Of a stretch of 64,000 bases of DNA, positions 51,399-59,620 are shown in pieces. Both the position numbers and the translations under genes were made by a program. The first letter of the stretch is position 1; each line of letters starts with the position of its first letter. The DNA comes from SABI01 sp028532915. GTDB lineage: Bacteria; Spirochaetota; Spirochaetia; Sphaerochaetales; Sphaerochaetaceae. A model generated the notes under the pieces. It worked only from the letters and a program-made list of their open reading frames with translations, had not been told where the DNA came from and searched no databases. Location of the stretch: the NCBI GenBank assembly GCA_963677225.1, contig OY781923.1, forward strand, positions 2,046,001-2,110,000, written 5' to 3'.

Positions 51399-52289
51399 AT
51401 GAATATCGTAATTGTGTTATTGGCGGCAATATTGGTCGTTAACGGGTTATATGCTTTCCGACTGGCAAGGGACCTTGTGAAACACAGGAAAGAGACTGCA
51501 GAAGAACCGGGTAATCCCATTCTTCTGGCACTTTGGGGAGCCGCGATCTTTTTTCTCTCCACTTTCGGAATCTCGGATTTTGCCCTTTCGACAGTGATGT
51601 ACAGATCAAGAAAGCTTGTCGATGATAAGAATCTTCCCGGAACGCTGAATACTCAGTGTGCGATACCTGTGGCGGTGATGGCCCTGGCTTACATCTCTGC
51701 AGTATCTGTCGACCCTCTCACTCTCATTCTCTGTATAGTCGCTCAGATGGCCGGCGCCTATCTCGGACCTCGACTGGTTGTAAAACTCTCTGTGAAGTTC
51801 ATAAGAATGTTCATGGGAATCGGGCTTCTCGTCGCCACAGCATTCATTTTGGCAAACAAGTTCAATCTCATAGCGTCAGGTGGTATCGCAACTTCACTGT
51901 CAGGGGGAAAACTCATAGCCGCAATCGTTCTTCTTTTTATCTATGGAGCACTCAACAATGTAGGTATCGGCTCATATGCACCTACAATGGCAACGATCTA
52001 TGCACTCGGATTGAACCCGGCAGTAGCATTCCCTATCATGATGGGAGCATGCACATTCTCTGTCCCGATGGGAGCTATGGAATTCGTCCGTCTGGGTTCT
52101 TACGGGCGTAAGATCACGTTCTTCTCAAGTCTGTTCGGTATCATCGGTGTACTGATAGCTGTCTTCATCGTCAAGAGTCTTAACCTTGGAGCTCTTCAGT
52201 GGATCGTTGCCGCTGTCATCTTCTATGCAGGAATTACTATGTTGTGGGAAGAACTCTTTTCAAAGAAACAAACAGGAGAAGCAGCATAA
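51399..52289 (+). CDS. TSUP (TauE/SafE-type) membrane transporter
   Basis: A 296-residue protein with about eight hydrophobic segments and the TSUP half-repeats (FFLSTFGISDFALSTVMYRS and LFIYGALNNVGIGSYAPTMA). The family exports or imports sulfite, sulfonates or small organic anions. ATG 51399 follows GGAGCGAACGT and opens a first helix (MNIVIVLLAAILVVNGLY); a longer frame from 51243 would run through the promoter and is rejected. The next gene starts one base after its stop, suggesting it moves a substrate or product of that enzyme. Confidence 0.82.
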   Translation: MNIVIVLLAAILVVNGLYAFRLARDLVKHRKETAEEPGNPILLALWGAAIFFLSTFGISDFALSTVMYRSRKLVDDKNLPGTLNTQCAIPVAVMALAYISAVSVDPLTLILCIVAQMAGAYLGPRLVVKLSVKFIRMFMGIGLLVATAFILANKFNLIASGGIATSLSGGKLIAAIVLLFIYGALNNVGIGSYAPTMATIYALGLNPAVAFPIMMGACTFSVPMGAMEFVRLGSYGRKITFFSSLFGIIGVLIAVFIVKSLNLGALQWIVAAVIFYAGITMLWEELFSKKQTGEAA

Positions 52290-52290
52290 T

Positions 52291-53280
52291 ATGATCTATT
52301 TATCCAGCAACGATATAAAACGGGTATTCACGATGAGAGATGCGATAGATGCGAACAAGAACGCCTTCATCAGACAGTCCAAAAAAGAATGCATCAGCCC
52401 GCTCAGAACAAAATTCGATGTGGAACGGGGCCAGGGCGAAGCGCTCTTCATGCCGGCCCATATCAAAGGATTAGATGCGACAGGGATCAAGATCGTCTCG
52501 GTCTTCCCGAACAATGCGAACAAGGGTAAACCTGTCGTACCGGCAACTATGGTACTTCTTGATGACGAGACAGGGGAAGTCACTGCGATAATCGACGGAA
52601 CGGAATTGACCAGAATGAGGACCGGGGCACTTTCCGGTGCAGCCACCGAGATCCTGGCTAATGAGAACTCAAAAGTCGGGGCTCTGTTCGGAACAGGCGG
52701 ACAGGCAGCGTCTCAGCTCGAGGCCATGCTGGAAGCAAGGGCACTGGAGGAAGTTCGGATCTACGATATCGATGACGACCGTATCCTGGCATTCATAAAC
52801 GAACAGCAGGACATGGCATCGGCCAGAGGAGCCAGACTGGTGCCTTCAAAAAGTGCTCAAATGGCAGTCGAAGACGCCGATGTGATAACCGCGGTGACCA
52901 CCTCACGTAAACCGGTATTTCCCGGATCCATGGTCAAGCAGGGTGCTCATATCAACGGGATAGGAGCTTTCACGCCCGAGATGGCCGAACTTGATCCCCA
53001 GCTGCTACTACGGGCGGATAAGATCTTCATCGACAACCGCGAGGCAGTACTCTCGGAAGCCGGAGACATCATCCAGCCGGTCAATTCAGGCATCTTCTCA
53101 GTTGACAGGATCGCAGGAGAATTGGGAGAAGTCCTCGAAGGATCACTTGAGGGGAGAAAGACAGAATCTGACATCACGGTATTCAAATCGGTCGGATTCG
53201 CAGCCCTCGATGTAGTCGCTGCGCAGCAGATCGTCACAAAAGCCAGAGAACAGGGAATAGGCCTGTTGCTTGACAGCTGA
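52291..53280 (+). CDS. Ornithine cyclodeaminase / mu-crystallin family enzyme
   Basis: A 329-residue NAD(P)-binding protein. Typical text: IYLSSNDIKRVFTMRDAIDA, LFMPAHIKGLDATGIKIVSV (Lys of the active site), ATMVLLDDETGEVTAIIDGT, ELTRMRTGALSGAATEILAN, the Rossmann LFGTGGQAASQLEAMLEARA and HINGIGAFTPEMAELDPQLL. The family includes ornithine cyclodeaminase, alanine dehydrogenase, ketimine reductase and opine-type enzymes, so the reaction is open. The ATG overlaps the end of the TSUP gene region, with AGGAGAAGCAGC upstream. The YheO-like regulator follows. Confidence 0.88.
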   Translation: MIYLSSNDIKRVFTMRDAIDANKNAFIRQSKKECISPLRTKFDVERGQGEALFMPAHIKGLDATGIKIVSVFPNNANKGKPVVPATMVLLDDETGEVTAIIDGTELTRMRTGALSGAATEILANENSKVGALFGTGGQAASQLEAMLEARALEEVRIYDIDDDRILAFINEQQDMASARGARLVPSKSAQMAVEDADVITAVTTSRKPVFPGSMVKQGAHINGIGAFTPEMAELDPQLLLRADKIFIDNREAVLSEAGDIIQPVNSGIFSVDRIAGELGEVLEGSLEGRKTESDITVFKSVGFAALDVVAAQQIVTKAREQGIGLLLDS

Positions 53281-53347
53281 GGAGTCTTTATATACAGTGA
53301 ACAGGCAGGATCCGGTACAACCGGATCCTGCTTACAGGTTTAAGGAA

Positions 53348-54037
53348 ATGTCTGAAAACAATTCTCGAAAATGTCACAAACTCCTTCTCCCCTTTATCCC
53401 CGTCGTAAGAGGCCTATGCGAGACTCTGGGGCCGGACTATGAGATCGTTCTTCACGACATTTCCGGACCGAAACATTTCATTGTTGAGATCTGTAACGGA
53501 AATCTCACTCAACGTACTAAAGATTCCCCGATGACTAATTTCGGGTATTCCCTTCTCAACTCGGATGAATATAAAGATGTTGATTATATCTCCAACTACA
53601 AGTCCTTCAAACCTGATGGCTCCCCCATGCGTTCGAGTGTTATCATTATCAGGGATGAGAATCGCAAAGAGATCGGTTTTCTCTGTATAAACTACGACCT
53701 TACCCGCGCAACGATAGTGAAATCGATGGCTGATTTTCTGACGAATGTCCAGCAGGTAACAAGTCTGGAAAAGGTCAAGGAAACGTTCAGTTCCGATCCG
53801 AGAGAACAGATCAGAGCTCTTCTTGATGAGGCAAAGAACATCAAAGGGGGTGTACCGTTGCGATATGCGGATAAACTGGAACGAAGAGAATTCCTTGATA
53901 AGCTTGACCGCGACGGTTTTTTCTCCATAAAAGGGGCAATCGAAATCATCAGCGAGGAAACAGGGAAAAGTCAGTTCACAATCTACCGGGATCTGCGTGA
54001 GATAAGAAGATCACGAAACGACTCTGATATATCTTGA
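53348..54037 (+). CDS. YheO/DauR-type regulator (PAS-like plus HTH)
   Basis: About 229 residues from ATG 53348; GTG 53297 behind GAGGAG is an alternative that would add 17 residues. The N-terminal YheO-type PAS domain reads GLCETLGPDYEIVLHDISGP then RKEIGFLCINYDLTRATIVK. The C-terminal HTH is FFSIKGAIEIISEETGKSQF, TIYRDLREIRRS. Relatives such as DauR control D-amino acid catabolism next to an ornithine-cyclodeaminase-like gene, so a role in amino-acid sensing for this operon is plausible but unproven. Confidence 0.82.
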   Translation: MSENNSRKCHKLLLPFIPVVRGLCETLGPDYEIVLHDISGPKHFIVEICNGNLTQRTKDSPMTNFGYSLLNSDEYKDVDYISNYKSFKPDGSPMRSSVIIIRDENRKEIGFLCINYDLTRATIVKSMADFLTNVQQVTSLEKVKETFSSDPREQIRALLDEAKNIKGGVPLRYADKLERREFLDKLDRDGFFSIKGAIEIISEETGKSQFTIYRDLREIRRSRNDSDIS

Positions 54038-54535
54038 AAGATTCCTGTCCGGCAGACAGAGACTGCAGTATGGGATGAAGTGTGGTAACGACCTGCATCC
54101 TCAGATTGGTAAAAATTACAAGGATATGAGCTCCGTCTTTTCCTCTGAATATGCCGAATGTATCCTGAAATCTGACAACATCGACCTTATTCATATTCAA
54201 GTAGTCGGGGCCAGACTGTAATCGGTCAAAACCTGCTGAATCACCTCGGAATTCATCTGTGATGGATAACGATATCCTTCGGGGACATCATTCATAGCAT
54301 TCCAACTCTTCTCTGTCGGTGACTTGAAAAGAATAAAGCCGGATAGAATCAAATGGCAATCGGGGCGACATGACGTACAGTTGCATTCAGATGTGATCTG
54401 TGTGTATCTGATGTAAAAATGGAGATCATCAGCTTCTGCTCATCGTCTGGTTTATCACATATGTTCAGGATTCATCTGTTGTCAGCTATGATAATGGTGT
54501 ATATTTGGAACAATAATGCCGGGCGAGGATTATTG
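54038..54535. other. Intergenic region, possible gene debris
   Basis: No intact gene. The minus strand holds two short open stretches in different frames (about 54200-54400 and 53976-54200) whose text looks protein-like (NDVPEGYRYPSQMNSEVIQQ; VVRFQDTFGIFRGKDGAHIL). They may be fragments of one frameshifted gene, but I recognise no family. Confidence 0.3.
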
Positions 54536-55507
54536 ATGAACATTACACCAGAGACCAACAGACAGCATGTCAGCAGGGACAACCTAAAGACATATCTCCG
54601 GATGATCGATACGATATTCGGTATTGATACCATTCTTTCGGGAGCAGATGACAAGACTGCAGTCGCGAAATATTATAAGGAAAGCCATCCGGCCTACAGA
54701 TTATTGCACTCCTCAAAAGGCGCTGTTCATATGGCTCTATCTGATGATGGAACCTTTTCCAAAGAAGATTATATTCGCCAGTCAGAATTCGTTGGACACA
54801 TCATACGGAAAAGATCCTGTAGGTCAGTACTCGAGTTGGGGAGCGGGAACGGATATAATTCGATATATCTGGCACACAGATATCCTGATGTCCGGTTCAC
54901 CGGTATCGATCTTACACCCGTTCATGTCAGAGATAGTCGAAGACGATCGAAAACTCTTAACAATGTTCAGTTCTTCGAGGATGATTTCGAAAATCCAAAT
55001 CTTACAAGCAATTCATATGATCTGATCTTCGCCGTCGAGAGTCTCTGTCATTCCTTTGATCTCGAAACGGTACTTGCACAGGCTGCCAGGATGCTCAAAA
55101 AAGGTGGAATGATTGTGATTTTTGATGAACTGTCAAAAATCAATCCTGAAATATTGGATCACGATATGAGAACCGCAGCTGAACTTGTGATAACATCGAT
55201 GGCGGTCGGCAAAGAAAGACCCAAAGACGTTTTCATGAAGGCTCTTTACGATTCAGATTTTGAGAATGTGACCATAGAAGACCTTTCTGAAAATATCATG
55301 CCGAATCTTCTCATGCTGCAGTATTATTCACTTCACTTTTTTAAAAGGCCTGTCCGTGCAAAGATCATAACAGCTCTGCTTCCGTACCATATGGTGCAAA
55401 ATGCCGTTGCCGGTCTTCTGATGCCGTTCACGGTAGAACAGAAGATCCTCGGGTATTTCAGGATAACAGCAGAGAAAAAAGGGAATCTCAGTTATTCTTC
55501 CGACTGA
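54536..55507 (+). CDS. Class I SAM-dependent methyltransferase
   Basis: A 323-residue enzyme. The SAM-binding motif I is SVLELGSGNGYNSIYLAHRY, with FTGIDLTPVHVRDSRR (motif II acid), NVQFFEDDFENPNL and SYDLIFAVESLCHSFDLETV. This text is close to the sterol/tocopherol/phosphoethanolamine group acting on lipid-like or small molecules. The C-terminal ~110 residues form a separate helical part (LLMLQYYSLHFFKRPVRAKI). ATG 54536 follows GCGAGGATTATTG; a longer frame from 54419 has no ribosome site. It stands alone. Confidence 0.82.
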   Translation: MNITPETNRQHVSRDNLKTYLRMIDTIFGIDTILSGADDKTAVAKYYKESHPAYRLLHSSKGAVHMALSDDGTFSKEDYIRQSEFVGHIIRKRSCRSVLELGSGNGYNSIYLAHRYPDVRFTGIDLTPVHVRDSRRRSKTLNNVQFFEDDFENPNLTSNSYDLIFAVESLCHSFDLETVLAQAARMLKKGGMIVIFDELSKINPEILDHDMRTAAELVITSMAVGKERPKDVFMKALYDSDFENVTIEDLSENIMPNLLMLQYYSLHFFKRPVRAKIITALLPYHMVQNAVAGLLMPFTVEQKILGYFRITAEKKGNLSYSSD

Positions 55508-55560
55508 GCTCTCTGCACACAAAAGTATCTCTGGGATGATAATCCTCACATTGTGTCTGC

Positions 55561-56364
55561 TTAGAGGTAGATATATCTTCCTGCAAAGTCTTTGTAGATA
55601 GCGATAAGATTATCATCGAGATATGAAAGACCTTCTGCTGTGATGTCATCGGGAATCTTGTAGACAGCTTCGGCTATCGACCCTGCGATGGCCGAGATCG
55701 TATCCGAATCTCCTCCGATGCTCATGCAGTTTCGAATGCAGTCTTCGAAATCTTTTGATTCATAGAGACAGACATAGGCGGGCTGACAGCTCTGGTCGCA
55801 CAGAGAACTCCATGTATAATGCTCTCTCAGCCAGTTCATATCATATTCTATCGGATAGTAGTGTTCATCCTCAAAAGATCTCAGTTCATCCAAAGTCGCG
55901 CCGTTTCTGGCAAGAAAGATCTGTACAGCCGTCGCTTGTGCACCTTTTATCCCGTCAGGATGATCGTGGGTAACTTGTGTGACCGCACGGCTCATCTCGA
56001 TGCACATCTGAAGCGAAGAAGCTGCCCATCCTACAGGTGAGACTCTCATCGCACTGCCGTTACCGCAGCTGTTATATGGTCCCATCGTTTCATCTTCGAG
56101 TCAGCAGGAGAAATAATTGCCGTAACCGCTGTTAGGATACACTGCTCCCAGTTTCCTCATATGACAGGCTGCCAGTTCAGACAGCCTGTCATATGAAGGC
56201 CTTTTCTCCTCATCCCAGTCGATGATCGCCTGTGCCACTGCACAGGTCATAACCGTATCATCTGTGAAAAAACATTCATCGTGAAAGAAGTCAAACTCTT
56301 TCGTATAGATGTTCTCCCATTCAAATCTTGATTCTGCGATATCCCCGATGATTGCCCCGAGCAT
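55561..56364 (-). pseudogene. ADP-ribosylglycohydrolase, interrupted by an in-frame TGA
   Basis: From ATG 56364 (after GGGGAGGAAGCC) the protein reads MLGAIIGDIAESRFEWENIY, with FTDDTVMTCAVAQAI binding Mg, to GYGNYFSC. Then TGA at 56103-56101, and in the same frame LEDETMGPYNSCGNGSAMRV through SIGGDSDTISAIAGSIAEAV to the end. Relatives have Trp at the stopped position (FxxWL), so this is a TGG-to-TGA nonsense change in an otherwise intact ~267-codon gene. The enzyme removes ADP-ribose from proteins or small molecules. Either a recent pseudogene, or readthrough occurs. Confidence 0.82.
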
Positions 56365-56443
56365 GGCTTCCTCCCCTGCAATGCAAAAATACGAATGAAG
56401 CTCTCAGCTAATTACTTGTACTGTCCACCGGTCGTTTCGGTTG

Positions 56444-57154
56444 TCAGATCAGAGATACCGTCCCCATATATTCGTATCCTTTGATGTGTTTCGGATCCGT
56501 TTGGAACGTATAGGAGAATTTCGGGTAAGAAAGATACAGATGTGCAAGAGCGATGCCGATATCGATCTGATTCATTCTCTTGTAGATCATCGATCTGAGA
56601 GTCCCTGTTTCCACCCGATATACATGGAATGTATCTTGATCGGTTATGAAATACCACGGTTGCGAATTTGATGCCGAAGGTGCCAGTCTGGCGCATTCAA
56701 GTCTCTCGTCTGAAGTGTCACAGATCTCTGATAGAGATTTCCTTCTGAAATCCGACATGTCACGGTAGGGACTGCCCAGGGCCCTGCCGAAGGCCAGGAT
56801 GATCACAAATTCCTTCTCCGTGTGGACATTCTTTGACGGCTTGGCCAACCCGAGCCAGCAGGACCCCAGTCCTTTGGAGGACAAAAAAAGATCCATCTGC
56901 TGAAAGAGAAAGCCAACATTGGGCAGATACAAATCTTCAGGGTCGCTTGAGATGATAATATAATGGGGAGCCTTGATCGGAAGGATGTTCTTCACCTCTC
57001 CTGCCGAGGCGAATCTGTAGTCTATCTGTATTCCTTCGACCAGAGGTCTCATCGAAGATGCGAACTGCCTAATCTCCTTCAAAGTATCTTCATCGAGAGG
57101 ATTCATATCATATTTTCTTGTAGATTTCCGCTTCTCTATGTAATCTTTGAGCAT
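56444..57154 (-). CDS. Nitroreductase-family protein (TM1586-type)
   Basis: A 236-residue FMN-dependent oxidoreductase-like protein. The two halves are seen as KSTRKYDMNPLDEDTLKEIR at the start and LGSCWLGLAKPSKNVHTEKE in the middle, then ECARLAPSASNSQPWYFITD, which is the FMN-site text placed unusually late. This order is typical of the TM1586 'putative TM nitroreductase' group, with two fused half-domains. AAGGAATCAGAAAA precedes the ATG. The electron acceptor is unknown. Confidence 0.85.
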   Translation of the reverse strand: MLKDYIEKRKSTRKYDMNPLDEDTLKEIRQFASSMRPLVEGIQIDYRFASAGEVKNILPIKAPHYIIISSDPEDLYLPNVGFLFQQMDLFLSSKGLGSCWLGLAKPSKNVHTEKEFVIILAFGRALGSPYRDMSDFRRKSLSEICDTSDERLECARLAPSASNSQPWYFITDQDTFHVYRVETGTLRSMIYKRMNQIDIGIALAHLYLSYPKFSYTFQTDPKHIKGYEYMGTVSLI

Positions 57155-57373
57155 TTTTCTGATTCCTTAATAGTAACGATTTCGTTTATCACACTAAAAA
57201 AGATACGAATAAAAATCTTCTGCGGCCAGTGAGGACTGCAGAAGATGATATATGTGGAGAGCGGCTGTAAGAATATTGTATGTGCCGTAAACTAGCTTAT
57301 GAAATTTGTATAACAGGCATTATCGTCGATGAACCGAACAGCCGCCCTCCCGGATATTCAAATATGATCCCTT

Positions 57374-58324
57374 CTAATTCTCATCAGGAACTGAAGGCGG
57401 AGCCAGCTCTTCGAACACGAGGTCGGCTCTTCCCAGAATCGTCGAATCTTCGATCGCTTCCATGAATGTGACGAAATCGACTTCATCCGTACTTCCTTTC
57501 GGAAGAGATGCGGGGTAATCGGCAAGTGCGAAGATCGCGATTCTGAACTCTGAAGTCTGCTCATCCTCTTTCGAAGGCATTTCAGCATTCTCTGATCCCC
57601 CTTTCGGCGGCTGCATATGCGGACCTTTGTTCATTCCTACATACCACTTCTCGCTGATATACTCTCCTGCATCGATTTTATTGACAGACGGATCAATCCC
57701 CCAGATCATGAGCGAAGAATCTGCTGTTGTCTCATCTTCAGGATCCGGATAATGATATACCACTATCGCAAGAGATTTCGTACCTGCTGGAACATGCTTC
57801 CACCTCAGTGGAAGAAAGCTTACTTTGTCGCTGTTTCCTCTTTCAGGCAGGAACGTTTCCAAAAGCTCGCCGTCTTTGACTGCGCTGCTGGTAAGGGTGA
57901 ACTGGGGAGTATTGAAATCTTTAGAAAGCGATACGAAGGCTTTTGTACTCTTCTTCGGAGGGTTTTCCCTGTCCTTCGGAGGCCCCGTCTTATCGTCTCT
58001 TTCACCTTCAGCTGCCCCGGGAGGAAGGAGACTGTTGAGTAATTCTGGGTCGAATCCTGCTTTCTTTATTGCTGCGTCAAGCTCTTGGCCGACAGGAAGT
58101 CTTGCTTCTCTGAATGCTTTAAAAATTGCTGTCGCATCCTCCGCTGTTAGATGAGATGGGTCATAATCTGAGAGGATCTCCTTTACGACCTCTTCGATAT
58201 TCACCTGTGGCGGTTTGGATTCAGGTCTCTTCTTTTCTTCTTTCTGACCGCCTGCGGTAATGACGCTCATGGTGAAGAGCATTGCCGTGGTCAGAAACAA
58301 TGTGGTTATCTTTCTTGCTTTCAT
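57374..58324 (-). CDS. Exported PEBP/YbhB-fold protein with long N-terminal region
   Basis: A 316-residue secreted protein. Signal peptide MKARKITTLFLTTAMLFTMS ending VITAGG. Residues ~25-140 are charged, with a Pro/Lys-rich stretch (GPPKDRENPPKKS) and a helical region (EEVVKEILSDYDPSHLTAED). The last ~180 residues are a Raf-kinase-inhibitor-like fold: SFLPLRWKHVPAGTKSLAIV, DSSLMIWGIDPSVNKIDAGE, GMNKGPHMQPPKGGSENAEM, FRIAIFALADYPASLP. The bacterial YbhB group has no settled function. AGGAGGACTTAG precedes the ATG. The extra N-terminal part is not normal for the family. Confidence 0.82.
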   Translation of the reverse strand: MKARKITTLFLTTAMLFTMSVITAGGQKEEKKRPESKPPQVNIEEVVKEILSDYDPSHLTAEDATAIFKAFREARLPVGQELDAAIKKAGFDPELLNSLLPPGAAEGERDDKTGPPKDRENPPKKSTKAFVSLSKDFNTPQFTLTSSAVKDGELLETFLPERGNSDKVSFLPLRWKHVPAGTKSLAIVVYHYPDPEDETTADSSLMIWGIDPSVNKIDAGEYISEKWYVGMNKGPHMQPPKGGSENAEMPSKEDEQTSEFRIAIFALADYPASLPKGSTDEVDFVTFMEAIEDSTILGRADLVFEELAPPSVPDEN

Positions 58325-58508
58325 CTAAGTCCTCCTGTTCTTAACTTATGCATCTACGATACGGCCTATTTGTGATGGATATGTGATATTCTCTATTTTT
58401 CCCACTCTGCCCTATCGTCCTTGATACATGAAAAAGCGGATAGGTTTTCATAGATAAAAACGACTCATTGTATTACGATGGGTGTATCATCGAGGACAGG
58501 AGAACCGA

Positions 58509-59414
58509 ATGAGTGCTTTACCTACCGAATTATATGAGAACCTTCTGAACAATCTTCATGAAGGACTGTATATCGTTGACAGAGAGATGAAGATCACATA
58601 TTGGAATGATGCTGCCGAACAGATAACAGGCTTCTCTAAAGAACAGGTCGAACAGCACAGGTGTTCAGATAATATTCTGCGTCATGTTGATGCAGATGGT
58701 ATCAACCTATGTGAAAACGGCTGTCCGCTTCACGCAACCATCTTTGACAGAAAAAAACGGGAGGCATCCCTGTTTCTTCATCACAAAGAGGGCTACAGGG
58801 TTCCTGTATCGGTCAGGACTTCCTACATCACAGATGATCGGGGTAATGTCACCCACGGTATCGAACTGTTCACCGATCTGAGCGGAAAAGAACAGACGGA
58901 ATTGAGAATCAGAGAACTCGAACGGCTTGCACTGCTCGATACACTGACACAGCTGGCGAACAGGGAGTTCTTAATGAAAGAGTTCTCAGCCAGATTCTCG
59001 GAGAAAAGGAAATATCTGATACCTTTCGGAGTGATGTTCATAGACATCGATCATTTCAAAGTCTTCAATGATAAGTATGGACACAATACCGGCGATCAGA
59101 TTCTGAAAATGGTCTCGGATACGCTGTCGGCAAACACGAGACCCTTCGATATCTTCGGAAGATGGGGAGGTGAAGAGTTCATCGGGATCATCAAAAACAC
59201 GGACATCGAATATCTTCGGCAGCTGTCCAGGCAGGTCAGGATCCTTATCGAACAGGCTTTCATCCTCAAAGACGAAACACAGCTTCACTGCACAGTCTCA
59301 GTGGGTGCAACACTGGCCCTCCCCGATGATACTGCCGAATCACTTATCAACAGAGCTGATACTCTGATGTACGAAAGCAAGAAGAATGGTAGGAACAGGG
59401 TTACTGTCGGATAA
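58509..59414 (+). CDS. PAS-GGDEF diguanylate cyclase
   Basis: A 301-residue cytoplasmic enzyme making cyclic di-GMP. The PAS domain (residues ~8-125) holds NNLHEGLYIVDREMKITYWN and a Cys-rich loop (RCSDNILRHVDADGINLC, ENGCPLHATIF). The GGDEF domain has DTLTQLANREFLMKEF, FIDIDHFKVFNDKYGHNTGD, the active site RWGGEEFIGI and an upstream RPFD that fits the inhibitory I-site (RxxD five residues before GGEEF). ATG 58509 follows CAGGAGAACCGA. The same PAS Cys pattern occurs in the sigma-54 activator of this window. The input signal may be redox or metal. Confidence 0.92.
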   Translation: MSALPTELYENLLNNLHEGLYIVDREMKITYWNDAAEQITGFSKEQVEQHRCSDNILRHVDADGINLCENGCPLHATIFDRKKREASLFLHHKEGYRVPVSVRTSYITDDRGNVTHGIELFTDLSGKEQTELRIRELERLALLDTLTQLANREFLMKEFSARFSEKRKYLIPFGVMFIDIDHFKVFNDKYGHNTGDQILKMVSDTLSANTRPFDIFGRWGGEEFIGIIKNTDIEYLRQLSRQVRILIEQAFILKDETQLHCTVSVGATLALPDDTAESLINRADTLMYESKKNGRNRVTVG

Positions 59415-59584
59415 GAATCATTCCAGGATTTTCGTGTCGGATCGGATCATCATGATTTGTTTAAGATAGCGTTGTAAATCCATCGATCGATGCGCTCAAG
59501 CTGTCATTATTGGGATTTTTGGAATAGTTTGCATATATTTGATGCATTTCGCTAATTATCATGAATTTGTTTGATTGATTTTGT

Positions 59585-59613
59585 TTGACATTGACTTTTT
59601 GGGGTCGTATAAT
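59585..59613 (+). promoter_or_regulatory. Consensus sigma-70-type promoter of the DeoR-type gene
   Basis: TTGACA (59585-59590), exactly 17 bases, then TATAAT (59608-59613). The ATG at 59621 is seven bases beyond, so the transcript should begin at or one base before the start codon. Confidence 0.85.
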
Positions 59614-59620
59614 TTTCAGT

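Noticed and set aside
54038..54420. Minus-strand Cys-rich stretch (CNCTSCRPDC) as a ferredoxin-like gene
   Set aside because: It has no start codon before the Cys cluster, an upstream stop, and the frame breaks at about 54205. At most it is debris.
3227..56103. Reassignment of TGA to tryptophan
   Set aside because: Many coupled genes end in TGA overlapping the next ATG (pstA/pstB, tail genes, mtnA-like/phosphorylase), so TGA is a genuine stop. The two Trp-to-TGA cases are more simply nonsense mutations.
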